Assembly: GCF_000219625.1 (NCBI RefSeq)
Contig: NC_018216.1
Span: 248,001-312,000 of the forward strand
Length of the DNA stretch: 64,000 bases
DNA from: Zymoseptoria tritici IPO323
Lineage: Eukaryota > Ascomycota > Dothideomycetes > Mycosphaerellales > Mycosphaerellaceae
Direction: 5' to 3'
Made by a program: the position numbers and the translations under genes. Shown one piece after another: positions 53,241-64,000 of this stretch; the first letter of the stretch is position 1, and every line of letters begins with the position of its first letter. Below the pieces are notes generated by a model. It was not told the origin of the DNA, did not search any database, and saw only the letters and a program-made list of their open reading frames with translations.

Positions 53241-54988
53241 TTATTGCTGCACCAGACACTCATACAAATAAATCAGTCCGAAAGCCAAAAAGGCGACGGC
53301 GCCTCCGATCGTCACTGTAGAGCACACAAGTCAGCAAAACCATCACTCAGACCAACCACACAAGATCGTCATAACTCACCAACCCTCAAACTAACCCTTC
53401 CCGCCAACGCCCGTCCTCCCACAACCGCCAATCCCGTACAACACGCATGCCCCCAAATCGCACCCAACGTAACCAACCAATAATCCTGCCCAGCCGCCAT
53501 AGCAATCGTCGCAATCTGACTGCGATCTCCCCATTCTCCCAAGAAAGTCATGATGAAAGTCTGAACCCACGCCGGGCTGAGCACCAGACTCAATAAATTC
53601 GTCAGACCCGCTGCCCCGCCGCTGGACTTGGTCCTGCCGCCAGATGGAGATGGAGAGCGGGAGAGAGGAGGAGAGAGTGTGCCGCGGGCGGATTCGAGGG
53701 TGTAGGCGTCGGATTTGTGGTTGTTGGTAGACCGGGAGTGACGCATCGAGTGTTCCTTTTCTTCCAGCTCTTGTTCCACCTCGCGCATTTCTTCGCCAAG
53801 GCCTTCATCTGGGTCCATTGCTAGTCCTTCTTTCAAGCTCTTGGCGCCGAAGACGAGGAAGAGGATTGCTGCGGCGAAGGTGGTGAGGCGCTTCGGCAGG
53901 AGGGAAGGGAATGCGTGTCCGAGCACGGCGGAGAGGACGGTCATGGCGATTAGAGCGGTCAGAGCGGCGGAGAAGACGAGAAGTCGGGAGTGTCGCATTG
54001 CCATGAGAGCTGCGACGAGAAAGGTCTTGTCGCCGATTTCGGAGAAGATGATCATGGTGAAGCTAAGGAAGAAGGAGTGAAACCATTCGGTCCAATCTTG
54101 GTTTTGATCGGGAAGGTAATTGGTTGCGGGTGTCTGAGGGGTCGATGGGTTGGAGGTCGACAATTTCGGATCAGTTTTTGTGCCTGGTTTACCGCTGGTC
54201 TGGCCTTCGGTATCGGGCATGGTTTCCACGAGCCAGGAGTCGCGGCCTGAGGCAGGTTTGATGGGTGGACTCAGGTCGTCCGAGGTGGAGTCGGAATCAC
54301 CACTGCTGGCGATCTTGGGATCCGGATGTGGGATGTTGTGAGGTTTCTCTGGCAGATCCTTCGGCTTCTCCATGCCATGACCTGCCTCGCCATAACTGCT
54401 CGTCTTCTCACCCGTTGTCGTATCTCTCGCATCCTTTTCCGTGCTCTTCTTCGCCTTGCCTGCCACCCATTCGTGTGCATCATCATCCGCGGGCGCCTCT
54501 TTCGGTGATTGCGGCTTCACCTCCGCCTCCTTCTTCGCCTTGCCCTTTTCTGTGATGCCGCCTTCTGTCCCTGTCGTTCCCTTCTTCGGTATCGGCCGGT
54601 TCTCGTCGTTCATCACTCCATCATTCTTCTCCGGTATCTTCTCGTCGCCGAATTTCTCCAATGCCGCAGGTTTCGCGGGCTTCTTCTCCGCATCACCTTT
54701 TGACTTCTTCTCCTTTGGATCGTCTGGTGTTGTGTCTACGAAAGGTCCTGCGTGAGGCTTTCCGTCCATTCCATCGACTGGCGCGTCTTCAGTCCCCTTG
54801 TAGGGTTTCGGTTTCGTGCTGAGAGCATCGTCGGAGTTGCCACGTTGCCCTGTTGCGGGCGGATGATTGAGGGCGAGTATCTCTTCGTTCGTGAGCACGG
54901 CTGTGCCATCTGCGGGATCAACGGGTCCTTTGAGGTCCGCGGCGAGCACGAGGGCTGGCGCGATGAGGAGTAGGCGTCGTAACCGCAT
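53241..54988 (-). CDS. GDT1: Gdt1/TMEM165 (UPF0016) cation transporter with long lumenal extension
   Basis: Golgi or secretory-pathway Mn2+/Ca2+:H+ exchanger of the UPF0016 family. Two minus-strand exons, 54988-53380 and 53314-53241, give 560 residues; the short last exon restores the final membrane helix (VTIGGAVAFLAFGLIYLYE). Signal peptide MRLRRLLLIAPALVLAAD. The two signature motifs are ESIGDKT-type: EIGDKT at 317-322 and EWGDRS at 485-490, each at the start of a three-helix half. The loop between the halves is charged and Ser-rich. Unusually, residues about 20-300 form a Lys/Glu/Pro/Asp-rich disordered extension before the first membrane helix; the yeast protein totals only about 280 residues. 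Confidence 0.9.
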
Positions 54989-57900
54989 GGTGTGAGTGGT
55001 GTGTAAATGGGTGCAGCAGATCAGGCGGAGGAGGAAACCGTCCAGGCGAGAGTGAAGTCGGTACAAAGGAGATGATCGAGATATGATGATCGAAGTTGAA
55101 GATTCAATGGGGGCAATATCCCAGGAAATATTGTCGGGGCGAGCGGGAAACGTAAGCCGTGTTGGAAGAGGAATCGGTGGATTCAGGGGAGCAGGAACGT
55201 CGTAAGGGACAGGAACGATTTAGGCAGGAAAGACTTTCTTTTTCTTGGCTGTATTCCGATTTGACCTTCTCCTTTTCAACTGTATACAGTATGTCACAAC
55301 GCTTCTCCAGATCCACCTCACTCCATCTTCAACATCACATCTTTCCCATCCCTCTTGTCGCGTGGTGGCGTATTTTTGGACCAAATCCGGGGAAAACTTG
55401 GCAGGGATTCGCTTCGATCACGATTTTAGACTTTTCCAACGTGCTCTCGGTCCAGACCCTGATCATCATTGTCCTCGTCTTCTTTCTTTTTTACTTCAAC
55501 CTCACCACATTAACACACGCAGATGCGGATATTCTCAACGCCATTGTCCAAAGAGAAGACTTGAAGACGATGGGGCTGCAGAGTGCAGGATCATTGGGGG
55601 CTGCAGCCTGGCGAAAAGATCCGCAGACGTGGGAGCTATGCACCAAATGACAGAGATCGAAGCCCTCGAGTGTCAGTCCTCATGTTGGCCGAGTGTACTG
55701 ACCGTGAATGACGAGATGTGCAAGTCAGCACGTGCTACCTGCCATGCCTTACGTTTGGCGACGTTACGACGAGTCGACAGGGCTGAAGGCAGTTTTGGTG
55801 CGTGGCGCCCGACCTCACATTGCCTTGTCGGTCGTCCGCCGACTGGAGAGGAGGAAAATTCGCCAGATGTTTCAGCCGCTGCACAGCTTCACATCTGGCC
55901 GTGCTCGTGACGGGGAATCGTGCGAAGGATGAAGCCGTCGGGGCGTGAGTAATGTAGCTGAAGACCATCCTGGCGGCGCTGCAGAGATTACAAGCAGACA
56001 GGCCCTGATGCGTGTCCTTATACTTACCAGCTAGACGGCATTTGATATCAAGCATTGCGGCCATGAGGCATCGTCCTCCAGTCAGAGTGGCCGCTGCATA
56101 TACAAGGCAGACGAATCAGCAAGAAGAAAAGCTGACAATACCTGCGATGAGATCGGACCGACTTGGCTATCTTGGAAGAAAGGCATGGCAATTGATGATG
56201 AGCGTGCTGAGAGGTGTTCAATTTCTCGGCGAATCCATATTTCTAGGAAAGTCGAGTCTCTGGCTGTGCGATACCTCCGTGGCTCCGCTCAAATCGCACC
56301 ACATAAGTTGGACTCCATGGGCTCGTACCGTACAGTGTGTGCGCATGAGAACGAAAGTGTCGATAGGTCACTGCTTGGCTTCCGCGAAGATACGTACCTC
56401 CTGGGATCCAATCTCCATTCTGCGGCGCAGATTGACACACCAAGCCATCGGAATTCGACAAATGTCGTGCGGTTTGTGCGGGACTATGGAGGCACGAGCT
56501 CGAAGATCGGTCACGAGGCTAGCCGATGGTGACTTTGTGTGATGTTTGTCGTTTTGAAAATAGCGCCGACGTCTTTATGACTTCAATGTGCCGGACTTCC
56601 AAGAAAATTGAGAATGTCCGGCGGTGAGTGCTCTCACCTGCCGACCGATTCGAGACCGTGCTGACAAGTCCAGGATATAGCTAAGGCACTCCGCAATCGG
56701 TAATGGTATACCACTTCTACGATGTCGAGACTGGCGACGAAGCCACACCGCTCAAAGCCAATTCAAAAGCGGTAGCTTCACACGACTGATGGAGGCAGTG
56801 CTAAACTCTCATGGGCTCCCCACAGGTTCGAGCATTCCCCCTATCCTTGCAATGGCACGACTCGTCCCTCCTCACATTAGCACGGAAGCGTCGGCAAACG
56901 CCTTCCAAGTGGATCCGATGCTCCCAGTGTGGCTGTTCGAATTGGAGGCCATGACAGTGTTCGCTACTGCATGTTAAGCTTTCAATAAATACAGGCTTGA
57001 ACCATCCTCAAGCTTTTTGCGATGCAGTTCGGCGACTCCGGGATCCTGGTATATGAGGTGAGCGGGGCCGGCCGAAAGCGCGGATAGCGCTGGCCCGGAT
57101 CCGTGCTCGCTGCCGAACTCATATGCCTGACTGGGAATGGTATACACGATCTACGGGTACACCGAGATTGAGGTGGTGGCACTGCGGTTCGTTGTGGCAT
57201 TGTCAATGCACTGACAGTGCTGCGGCCTGTAGAGTCCCTTACGACTCTTCGACTCCCGGATTCGGAAGGATGCCTATTGGACCAAAGATCCGATATGCGC
57301 TCAATACTCGCCATGTGGGCTCTGCTTTCAACAGCAACGCACGATCGAGGAGTGCTCTGTACATGCTCGGCCTATCACGAAATCTGCATTTGCTCGTCTC
57401 GAGCGCGGTCAGCGTTATTGCGAGTTCATGATTCAAGTGGCGTGCTCAATCCGTTCCGTGGCATCCTGAGCATGGAGTGACCAGACCTCTGCAGACCTTC
57501 GTGGGGGCCTTCTCCAAAAGCGGAAGATCATTGCCAGACTCCAGGAGCATCTCTCGCTACCAGATTTATTGCCTCCAGGGTAATCCCTGACTTATACAGT
57601 ACATGCCATCCCAGATCAGCCTTCACACCTTGAATTCTCTGCGCGCTCCGCTTCGAGCCTCGAGCGTGTTCGCGTCAACGCACTTGCAGAGTGTGAACAT
57701 GCCATTGAGGCTATACCGCGCTACTTCTTAGCTTGTGAGCGTCCAGATACCATTCCTCACATCCCGTCAAAGCATCAGCCATGCTCCGACTGCACATGAC
57801 CAAATACAATGCCTCCTCTTCTGGACCGGAACACCGACCCTCTCGAGCCAATGGCGACTCAACGACTGTTCGACGTCCGCATCAAAAGGTCCTCGATTGA

Positions 57901-58886
57901 GTTGCTGACAAAAGCGCCGTTGGCCCGTTGCCACAGACCAGGGCTGTAGGTCGAATCCCTACAGATCTCAGCGTGGCGGTGGCTTGGACTTGGCGACCAG
58001 GGGCCGTGGTTCAATGCTGATCCACGCCTCAGACATGATGCGCTACGATCTTGGACTCCTGAGAGACAGGACAAGAAGATCGGCGTCCGCATAGGATAGA
58101 ACTCGAGGAGACCTTGTCGCTGCCTTGTCTAGGCAAGTATCGAAGTTTTGTCAAGACGAGGTTGGTTCGGAGTCGCCGGTTTGACCGCCAGGGATTGGCA
58201 CTACTTCTTGCTTTTGGTCTAGAGTCTGTTGGAACAGGAACGCTTTACGAGGATGGACTGATGTGGCGAAAACTCAGAGCGAGGTCGATGTAGAGGAGAG
58301 GAACCCGGGAACTCAATCGCATGGGCTCATCGGGCCGCGAATCGGACGTCCCCCTGCAGACATATCCTGACCTCACGCCACTCCGACTTTTCTCAGCAGA
58401 TGTACATGGTGCAGCACCGTCATTCCTCTAATTTCACAGCCTACCGGAGATGAGCGATCCCTACAAGACGATCTGATTCCAGGCTAGCTGCAGTACAACT
58501 CAATGCCATCATCGGGACGTGGAGACAATACGACCATGCTATTGTTGCCATACTGCTGTCAGGGCAATGCCGCTGTAGGAGCTACATCGCCATGCGGTCT
58601 CTCCAGCCGAGCCCATCGAAGCTATTCATCTCATCGTGGCAATATCGCCGCTGAAGCCATCATCGTTGAGGCTATGCAGCTGGAGATGCTGCGATCTCCG
58701 GAGCTGAAGCACGTTCGTTGCCAACCCTCCCCTAGATCGAGGCCTTGCAGCTCACGACATGTACCACTGCATAGCCATGAAGCTCGAGTACGGTATTGTA
58801 CTTAAGCTGGCGGATTTCCCTTCCTCTGACAGAAGCATCAACATCAAATTCTTCTTCGTTTCCATACACCGCTCTCAAAGATCATC
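54989..58886. other. Gene-poor 3.9-kb region upstream of the P450
   Basis: No convincing gene. One weak candidate is a 120-codon frame at 55290-55650 (plus) starting MSQRFSRSTSLHL with a single hydrophobic segment (VQTLIIIVLVFFLFYF), but it lies just upstream of the divergent Gdt1-like gene and has no family. Other frames are short and overlap. A T-arm-like GTAGG/CCTAC hairpin near 57950 is not a tRNA. I cannot tell whether this is degenerate mobile DNA. Confidence 0.4.
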
Positions 58887-60908
58887 ATGGGTATCATCTC
58901 GATCCTTCTGCCTTCATTGGCAGCGTTCCTTCTCTTTCAATGGGCCATCAGCGCCTGGCGGGCCTACAATTCCCCGCTCTCCGCTCTACCAGGACCTTGG
59001 TATGCGCCTTTCACCAACATCCACCTACAGATTGGCTTTGCCCGAGGCACAGTCTGGAGGCAAGTCGAAGCTGCACACGCAAAGTACGGCGGCATGATGA
59101 GGTTGGGACCTCGTCAGATCTGGGTCTCCGACAAAGTGGCTCTGAAGCAGATCATCTCGCAAATCGATCTCAACAAGGTGATGATGTACGCCGAGATGAG
59201 CAGGGACAAGAACAGCGCTGGTCTTTTCGGTGAAGTGTAAGGCTTCTCATGTACATGGCTCCGATGTTCTTTGCTAATTCTGATGCCAGGCGACCCAACG
59301 AGTACGGTACCATCGATCCTTCGACCTGCGAACGAGACTGACATGAAGCAGACACAAGAGGCTCCGCAAGCTCATGACTCCTGCCTTTACTGTCGGCTAC
59401 CTGGACCAAATGGACCACCTGTTCCAGAAGCCGGTGGAGGACATGATGAACCTCTACAAGTCCAACTTGAAGCCGAAATCTGCGGTCGATGGGATGAAGG
59501 TGAATCTGATGACCGATCTACACAAGATTGCTCTGGAAGTGTGAGTGCAGAATATACGACCTGATCCAAGCACTCATCAATTGACATACGACAGCATCGG
59601 AGAATGCGCATTCGGTCGAGGCTTTGGATCTGTTGCTCCAGACACCGAGCCCGAGCCTGGTTTCAGCAAGGAACAGTGGCAGAAGATCCCAGATAACATC
59701 GCCAAGGGTTTGAGCATGAGATATGCGGTGAGTGTATTTGGTTTCCAAATGAACCTGATCGAGTACTAATCCCGCCCAATTAGATTGTATTTCTCAAGCG
59801 ATCCCTGCGCAAGCTTGGTATTCACATGGAGTTCGACTGGCCGGCAGAGATGGTGGCGGTAAGTTTGAAGCGCCCTGCCTTGCCGTGTTCGATTCTCGTA
59901 TCTAACTCAGTCACAGGCAATCGAAAGCGTCATCACACGCCGACGAGCAGGTCATGAAGCAGGCCGCCAGGACTTGGTGCAGCATCTGATCGACAATGGA
60001 GTCCGACCAGACAACGGCCAAAAGATGAGCGCCCGCGACATTTTGGATCAACTGTCCGAGTTGATGCTGGCGGGTGCGGAGACGACTTCCGCAACCATGT
60101 GCTACTTCATGATGGAGCTGGCTCGCAATCCCGATGTCCGCAAGAAACTGTTCAAGGACTTGCCCGCTCTCGGCTTGGACGACCCGTTGATCACTGGCGT
60201 GGAAGTTCGACAGGATCCCCGATTTGCATATCTGACGGCTTGCATGCAAGGTATGGCTTCGATGTGCCCTCAAAGAATGAGTCGAGATACTTACAACGAG
60301 ACTAGAAAACCTCCGAATGCATCCTATCGCTTCCGAGTTTGGTCGCCGCACAACAGACAAGCCCGTCGTCTTGAATGGCTTCGAGGTACCTCCATACACG
60401 GTGGTGTCGGCTTCCTACAGAGCGTTGCACTAGTAAGTCACCTGACATACTCCACGTCCGCTTAGTCAACATCTCTAACGAACACAGTAACGAGGAGTAC
60501 TGGCCTCAACCTCACCGCTTCTGGCCCGAGCGTTTCTTGCCCATCGATCACCCCTTGAAAGGAGACGCTCCAAACGCAGAGTAAGTCGAAGACACCTCAG
60601 TATGGCTGGGATTATCATGACGCTGACCGTGATGGCTCGCAGTACTTCCGCATACTACCCCTTCTCAAGCGGCAAGCATTCCTGCGTCGGCATGAACTTT
60701 GCATGGCATGAGATGAGAGTCGTGCTCGCGAATTACTGTGCTCGCTTTGATATCACGGAGGAGCCAGGTCAGAAGGAAGATATTCGGCAGTAAGTCCTGA
60801 GTGTGGCAGAGAGACTGATTGATGGATCGTGAGCTGACTGTTTCTAGGTATATTACCATGCAGTTCCATGACGGGAATTGGAATGCGAGGCTTTATCCGA
60901 GGTTGTAG
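58887..60908 (+). CDS. Cytochrome P450 monooxygenase
   Basis: Membrane-anchored heme monooxygenase of 506 residues, encoded by ten exons: 58887-59236, 59290-59301, 59352-59540, 59595-59727, 59784-59858, 59917-60250, 60306-60432, 60488-60580, 60643-60789 and 60848-60908. The N-terminal anchor is MGIISILLPSLAAFLLFQWA followed by ALPGPW. The I-helix motif AGAETTS starts at 305, the K-helix ExxR is ENLR (365-368), HRFWPERF is the PERF region, and the heme loop FSSGKHSCVG has the ligand Cys452. HKRLRKLMTPAF is the C-helix. All frames join cleanly when the 12-nt exon 2 is included. It fits fungal microsomal P450s; substrate and CYP family are not readable. It converges on the multi-module secreted protein gene. 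Confidence 0.92.
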
Positions 60909-61415
60909 GAGGGGTTGGAGAATTCTACTTTGGCTGTTTGGTTGATATGCCGGCTTTTGGGCGCTTTTAACATTGCTGTTGGATGTGTCGAGATACTTTC
61001 TCATGGTCGGAGGTCGCTGGAACAGTCGGCAACAGGTCTTTCGATGGGAGTGTAGGCAGTGAATAGAGAGCATACTGAATCACAGAACGACGCTACCACT
61101 GGCTCACCGTGCTTGCCTGCTCTTCGTCTTTCGTGATATGCTGCGGAAGCAGACGCCCGACGAAGACTTCATGGAGTCTTCCATCAATCATGGCCGTTCC
61201 GCCTAGGTCAAAGTGTTAGGCAATGCTTACTTTTCGCCAGACTGCTCAGTCATGTTTGACACTCGCTTCCAACATCGGACAGCGCAGGGATCGGAGAACA
61301 CATTGAAAGTCGAGAAGATGAGTTTGACAGCTTGAAATGCAGTACAGTATATCTCAGGAGATTGTAACAATACGAAATTCTACGTCTTCTTCATCTTCAC
61401 CATCGCTCTTATGCT
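60909..61415. other. Intergenic region (convergent 3' ends)
   Basis: About 500 bp between the ends of the P450 and the multi-module gene. No gene seen. Confidence 0.5.
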
Positions 61416-64000
61416 CTACGCCACCCAGACCTGAGCTCGTTTCCGCCATGAAGAGCTGCTGTCGGGTTTGCAAACTCCGATGTTGCGCTTCGACAACGAG
61501 GAGTATGATGATCCGCTGGTACAAGTGTATCCTTTACAGCAGCCGTCCTCAATCAAGCTGCATTCCTTGCCCTCGAAGGCGCAGGTCGGGTATGACTCAG
61601 ATGGGGGCGAACTATACTTTGGCGGCTCTTCTGATGGTGGAGGCCCATCTATTGGCGGCTCTTCAGATGGCGGCGATCCACCCTTTGGCGGCTCCTCAGA
61701 AGGCGGCGGGTAATACTCTGGAGGAGGCTCCGTGGTATCCTTCGGCGTGCATGTCCCGGCAGAGACGTTGCGGCGGAGGCTGCTGCGCTTCCAGGAGTAC
61801 GAACTGCTGTCCATCTTACATTCGTACGTATTACAGCAATCTTTGTCGGAGGAGCATGCGTCGTGCTCTTTACCGCAGTATGGTGCAGGCGTCCCCGTCG
61901 ATGTGCTGGGCGTGGTTGTGGATGTGGGATGGTCGTCCATGGAGGTGGTCGTGGTTGTGACCTTGGGCTTACATGTTCCGGAGGTGTTGCGGCGGGCGTT
62001 GCGGCGGTAGCTAGTCCACGGACTATCCAAGCTACACTCATAAGTATCACAGCAGTCGTTGTCCGAGTAGCACTTGTCGTGCTCAGTACCACAGTACGGC
62101 GGGGCTGTCTCTGTCGATGTTGGCGTACTTTCGGTCATCGTTGCCGTGGTCGATGTCATGTCCTTCGAAGTCGTCGTGACAATGGGCTGGCAGGTCTTTA
62201 GGAAGTTGCGGGTGTCGAGAACATCGCGCTTGGAGTATGAAGAGGCACTGCATTCATATCCGGTGCAGCAATCTTCATGCCAGGTGCATTCAGCATGTTC
62301 CGTGGCACAAGCCAATGATGTCGTTGCTGATGGCGTATCCGTGGTGGAAGTCATCTCCGTCGACGTGGTTGTGACGATGGGCTGACAGGTCTTGAAGAAG
62401 TTGCGGGCACCAAGGCCATCACGCTTGGAGTAAGATAGGGTGCTGCACTCATATCCAGCGCAGCAGTCCTCATGCCAAGTGCATTGAGCATCCTTGGTGG
62501 CACATACCGACGACGTCGTCGATGTCGGAGTGCTAGTCGTCGAAGTCACCTCCGTCGAAGTCGATGTGACAACGGGCTGGCAGGTCTTGACAAAATTACG
62601 AGCACCGAGGGCATCTCGCTTCGTGTAGAGGGAGGGGCTGCACTCATACCCGGCGCAGCAGTCTTCATGCAAAGTGCATTCGGCATCCTTGGTGACGCAT
62701 GCTGATGATGTTGTCGATGACGGTGTGTTGGTCGTGGCCGTACCAGTCGATTCAGTCGAGCTTGAGGACACTCCAGTAGTAGTAGTACTCTTTGGCTGGC
62801 AAGTGGGTAGGTTGCGAGCCATCACACCGTCACGCTTGTAGTACGGAAGCGAACATTCGTAGCCTTCGCAACAATCACCTTCAAGAGAGCCACATTCGTG
62901 ACCCTCGGGCACGCAAGAAGCTGATGTCGTACTTGCGGAGGTCGTAGTACTCATCGATTTTGTCGTGCTGTCGCTTGTCGGCGTCGTCATTTTGGTATCG
63001 AAACAACTCGTCTGCTTCGTGGTCTCGGTGATGGATGAGGTCAAGGTCATACTGCTGGACGATGTGGAGGTCATCTTAGGCATACACTTCTTGGTAGGCT
63101 CTCCATAGCCGTAAGGTTCGTCGACAGTCTCGCATGTATAGCCCATGCAGCAATCATCGCTCCATTTGCAGATCTCGTGCTCTGCGAGACAAGTGGCAGT
63201 GGTGGTACTGGCGCTTGATGAGGACGATCCTGAAGTCGTGGAAGACGATGCAGTTGTTGGAGGAGTGGGACCGCCTTCTTCGCTTGTCGTTGTCGAATGC
63301 GATACAGTAGTGGAAGACTGCGAGACAGAAGAGCTCGCGGAGCTGGATTCAGTCTCTGACGCAGACGTGGTGGTTGAAACGGATGAAGTAGAGAGACTTG
63401 ACCCAGTCTCAGACGCAGTCGTTGAGGTCGACTTATCTTTCGTGGTTGTGCTCTCACCGGATGAACTTGTCGTTGATCCTTCCGTCTTCGTGAACTGCGA
63501 GCTTGTCATCGAAGTGTCGGTCGTCCGCGTCACTGTGCTGGTTGTGAAAGAAGCAGACAATGTCGTGGACGTCATTTGGGGCTGACATTTGCTGTAGGTA
63601 GGATAGCCATAGACGTCCTTAGCGGGCAGGCACTGCAGATCAGCACAGCACTCGTCAGAATGCTCGCAATTCTCCGGCTCCGGCTTGCAGGATGCCGTTG
63701 TGGTCGCAGAGGTTGTCGAGGAACTCGAGCCAATTGCAGAAGTGGTGCTCATCTTTGTTTCCGTAGTCGCCTTGCTCGTCGTTGATTCTGTCTCAGACGA
63801 TGTTGTGCTGGAAGCTTTGCCAGTGCTTCCAGTTGTCGAGGCTGTACTAGACGAAGAAGAAGATGTTGACGTGCTTGGAGATGGCTGGCACTTGCTGTAT
63901 GCCGGTACGCCATAGACGTCTTCTGCAGGGAGACATTCGAGATCGGGGCAGCACTCGCTAGACCATTCGCAGTCATCGTGCTTCGGCTTGCAGCTCGCGG
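61416..64000 (-). CDS. Secreted multi-module cystine-knot-like protein (5' end outside window)
   Basis: The frame runs from the right edge of the window to the stop at 61416, about 860 residues, with no start in view; the ATG at 63752 lies inside a Ser/Thr linker. It contains ten modules with six cysteines each in the order C-C-CC-C-C, typically C-x6-C-x5-CC-x4-C-x(13-19)-C, the arrangement of inhibitor-cystine-knot folds. Ser/Thr linkers of decreasing length join them; the last two modules are separated by a Pro-rich region with repeated SEEPP. Modules 1-3 (right side of the window) have an acidic, Tyr/Gly-rich last loop; modules 4-7 share a YxKRD...RN loop, modules 8-9 have RRN and KRS...RRN, and module 10 has SKRN. 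Those dibasic sites could be cut by Kex2. The protein must be secreted or wall-bound; function unknown. Confidence 0.85.
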   Translation of the reverse strand, partial: ASCKPKHDDCEWSSECCPDLECLPAEDVYGVPAYSKCQPSPSTSTSSSSSSTASTTGSTGKASSTTSSETESTTSKATTETKMSTTSAIGSSSSTTSATTTASCKPEPENCEHSDECCADLQCLPAKDVYGYPTYSKCQPQMTSTTLSASFTTSTVTRTTDTSMTSSQFTKTEGSTTSSSGESTTTKDKSTSTTASETGSSLSTSSVSTTTSASETESSSASSSVSQSSTTVSHSTTTSEEGGPTPPTTASSSTTSGSSSSSASTTTATCLAEHEICKWSDDCCMGYTCETVDEPYGYGEPTKKCMPKMTSTSSSSMTLTSSITETTKQTSCFDTKMTTPTSDSTTKSMSTTTSASTTSASCVPEGHECGSLEGDCCEGYECSLPYYKRDGVMARNLPTCQPKSTTTTGVSSSSTESTGTATTNTPSSTTSSACVTKDAECTLHEDCCAGYECSPSLYTKRDALGARNFVKTCQPVVTSTSTEVTSTTSTPTSTTSSVCATKDAQCTWHEDCCAGYECSTLSYSKRDGLGARNFFKTCQPIVTTTSTEMTSTTDTPSATTSLACATEHAECTWHEDCCTGYECSASSYSKRDVLDTRNFLKTCQPIVTTTSKDMTSTTATMTESTPTSTETAPPYCGTEHDKCYSDNDCCDTYECSLDSPWTSYRRNARRNTSGTCKPKVTTTTTSMDDHPTSTTTPSTSTGTPAPYCGKEHDACSSDKDCCNTYECKMDSSSYSWKRSSLRRNVSAGTCTPKDTTEPPPEYYPPPSEEPPKGGSPPSEEPPIDGPPPSEEPPKYSSPPSESYPTCAFEGKECSLIEDGCCKGYTCTSGSSYSSLSKRNIGVCKPDSSSSWRKRAQVWVA
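61612..61716. repeat. Short tandem repeat encoding SEEPP units
   Basis: Three imperfect copies of about 33-36 bp (each containing GGCGGCTCTTC or GGCGGCTCCTC) inside the multi-module gene encode the Pro/Glu-rich spacer before the last Cys module. Confidence 0.6.

Noticed and set aside
57945..57970. tRNA T-arm-like hairpin GTAGGTCGAATCCCTAC
   Set aside because: No matching acceptor stem, D-arm or anticodon arm at the right distance upstream.
59281..59352. Apparent frameshift in the P450 after LFGEV
   Set aside because: Resolved by a GT donor at 59302 that defines a 12-nt exon and restores the HKRLRKLM frame.
61416..63752. Start of the multi-module protein at the ATG at 63752
   Set aside because: The same frame stays open with another full Cys module up to the window edge, and the residues after this Met are Ser/Thr linker, not a signal peptide.
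1..64000. Secondary-metabolite gene cluster
   Set aside because: One P450, one SDR and one hydrolase are present but far apart among housekeeping genes, with no backbone synthase.

Overview
The window comes from a filamentous ascomycete (Pezizomycotina, most likely a Dothideomycete). Genes are unlinked single units on both strands with short introns (about 45-155 bp) and GT...AG borders, often with a CTGAC/CTAAC-like branch site. The proteins are fungal families: ATP synthase subunit h, Sip5, EMC10, a short CHZ protein, GH128 glucanase, an OXLD1-like mitochondrial protein. There are no operons, no CRISPR, and no tRNA or rRNA that I could support.

Layout. 1-10.4 kb: an oligopeptide transporter (5' end outside the window), an unrecognised CxxC protein, a possible small secreted protein, ATP synthase subunit h, TFIIB and an HSL-type alpha/beta hydrolase. 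10.6-24.9 kb: a short CHZ histone-chaperone-like protein, a PARP-type zinc finger protein without a PARP catalytic domain, divergent from a large predicted mitochondrial protein, a decayed frame interrupted by telomere repeats, a GPI-anchored Cys-rich secreted protein, EMC10, an FGGY carbohydrate kinase and an OXLD1-like mitochondrial protein. 24.9-29.6 kb: a gene-poor stretch holding a 685-bp terminal-inverted-repeat element with a 3-bp TAA target duplication. 29.6-41.7 kb: a 1248-aa disordered fungal protein, a short-chain dehydrogenase, a TRF/Taz1-like telomere-repeat-binding protein whose upstream region carries TTAGGGTTAGGG, and a secreted PAN/Ser-Thr-linker/GH128 glucanase. 44.5-55.0 kb: Sip5, an ARA2-like aldo-keto reductase, a one-pass membrane protein and a Gdt1-type cation transporter with a very long lumenal extension. 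55.0-58.9 kb: almost 4 kb with no convincing gene. 58.9-64 kb: a ten-exon cytochrome P450 facing a large secreted protein (5' end outside the window) made of at least ten C-C-CC-C-C (cystine-knot-like) modules joined by Ser/Thr linkers; most modules carry a dibasic site in the last loop.

Most genes are housekeeping (transcription, ATP synthase, ER membrane insertion, telomere, metal homeostasis). The parts that look most novel are the multi-knottin protein, the telomere-repeat-binding gene with telomere repeats in its own upstream region, the TIR element, and the telomere-repeat insertion that puts two stops in an otherwise open frame. Exon borders were read by eye from splice consensus and frame continuity.
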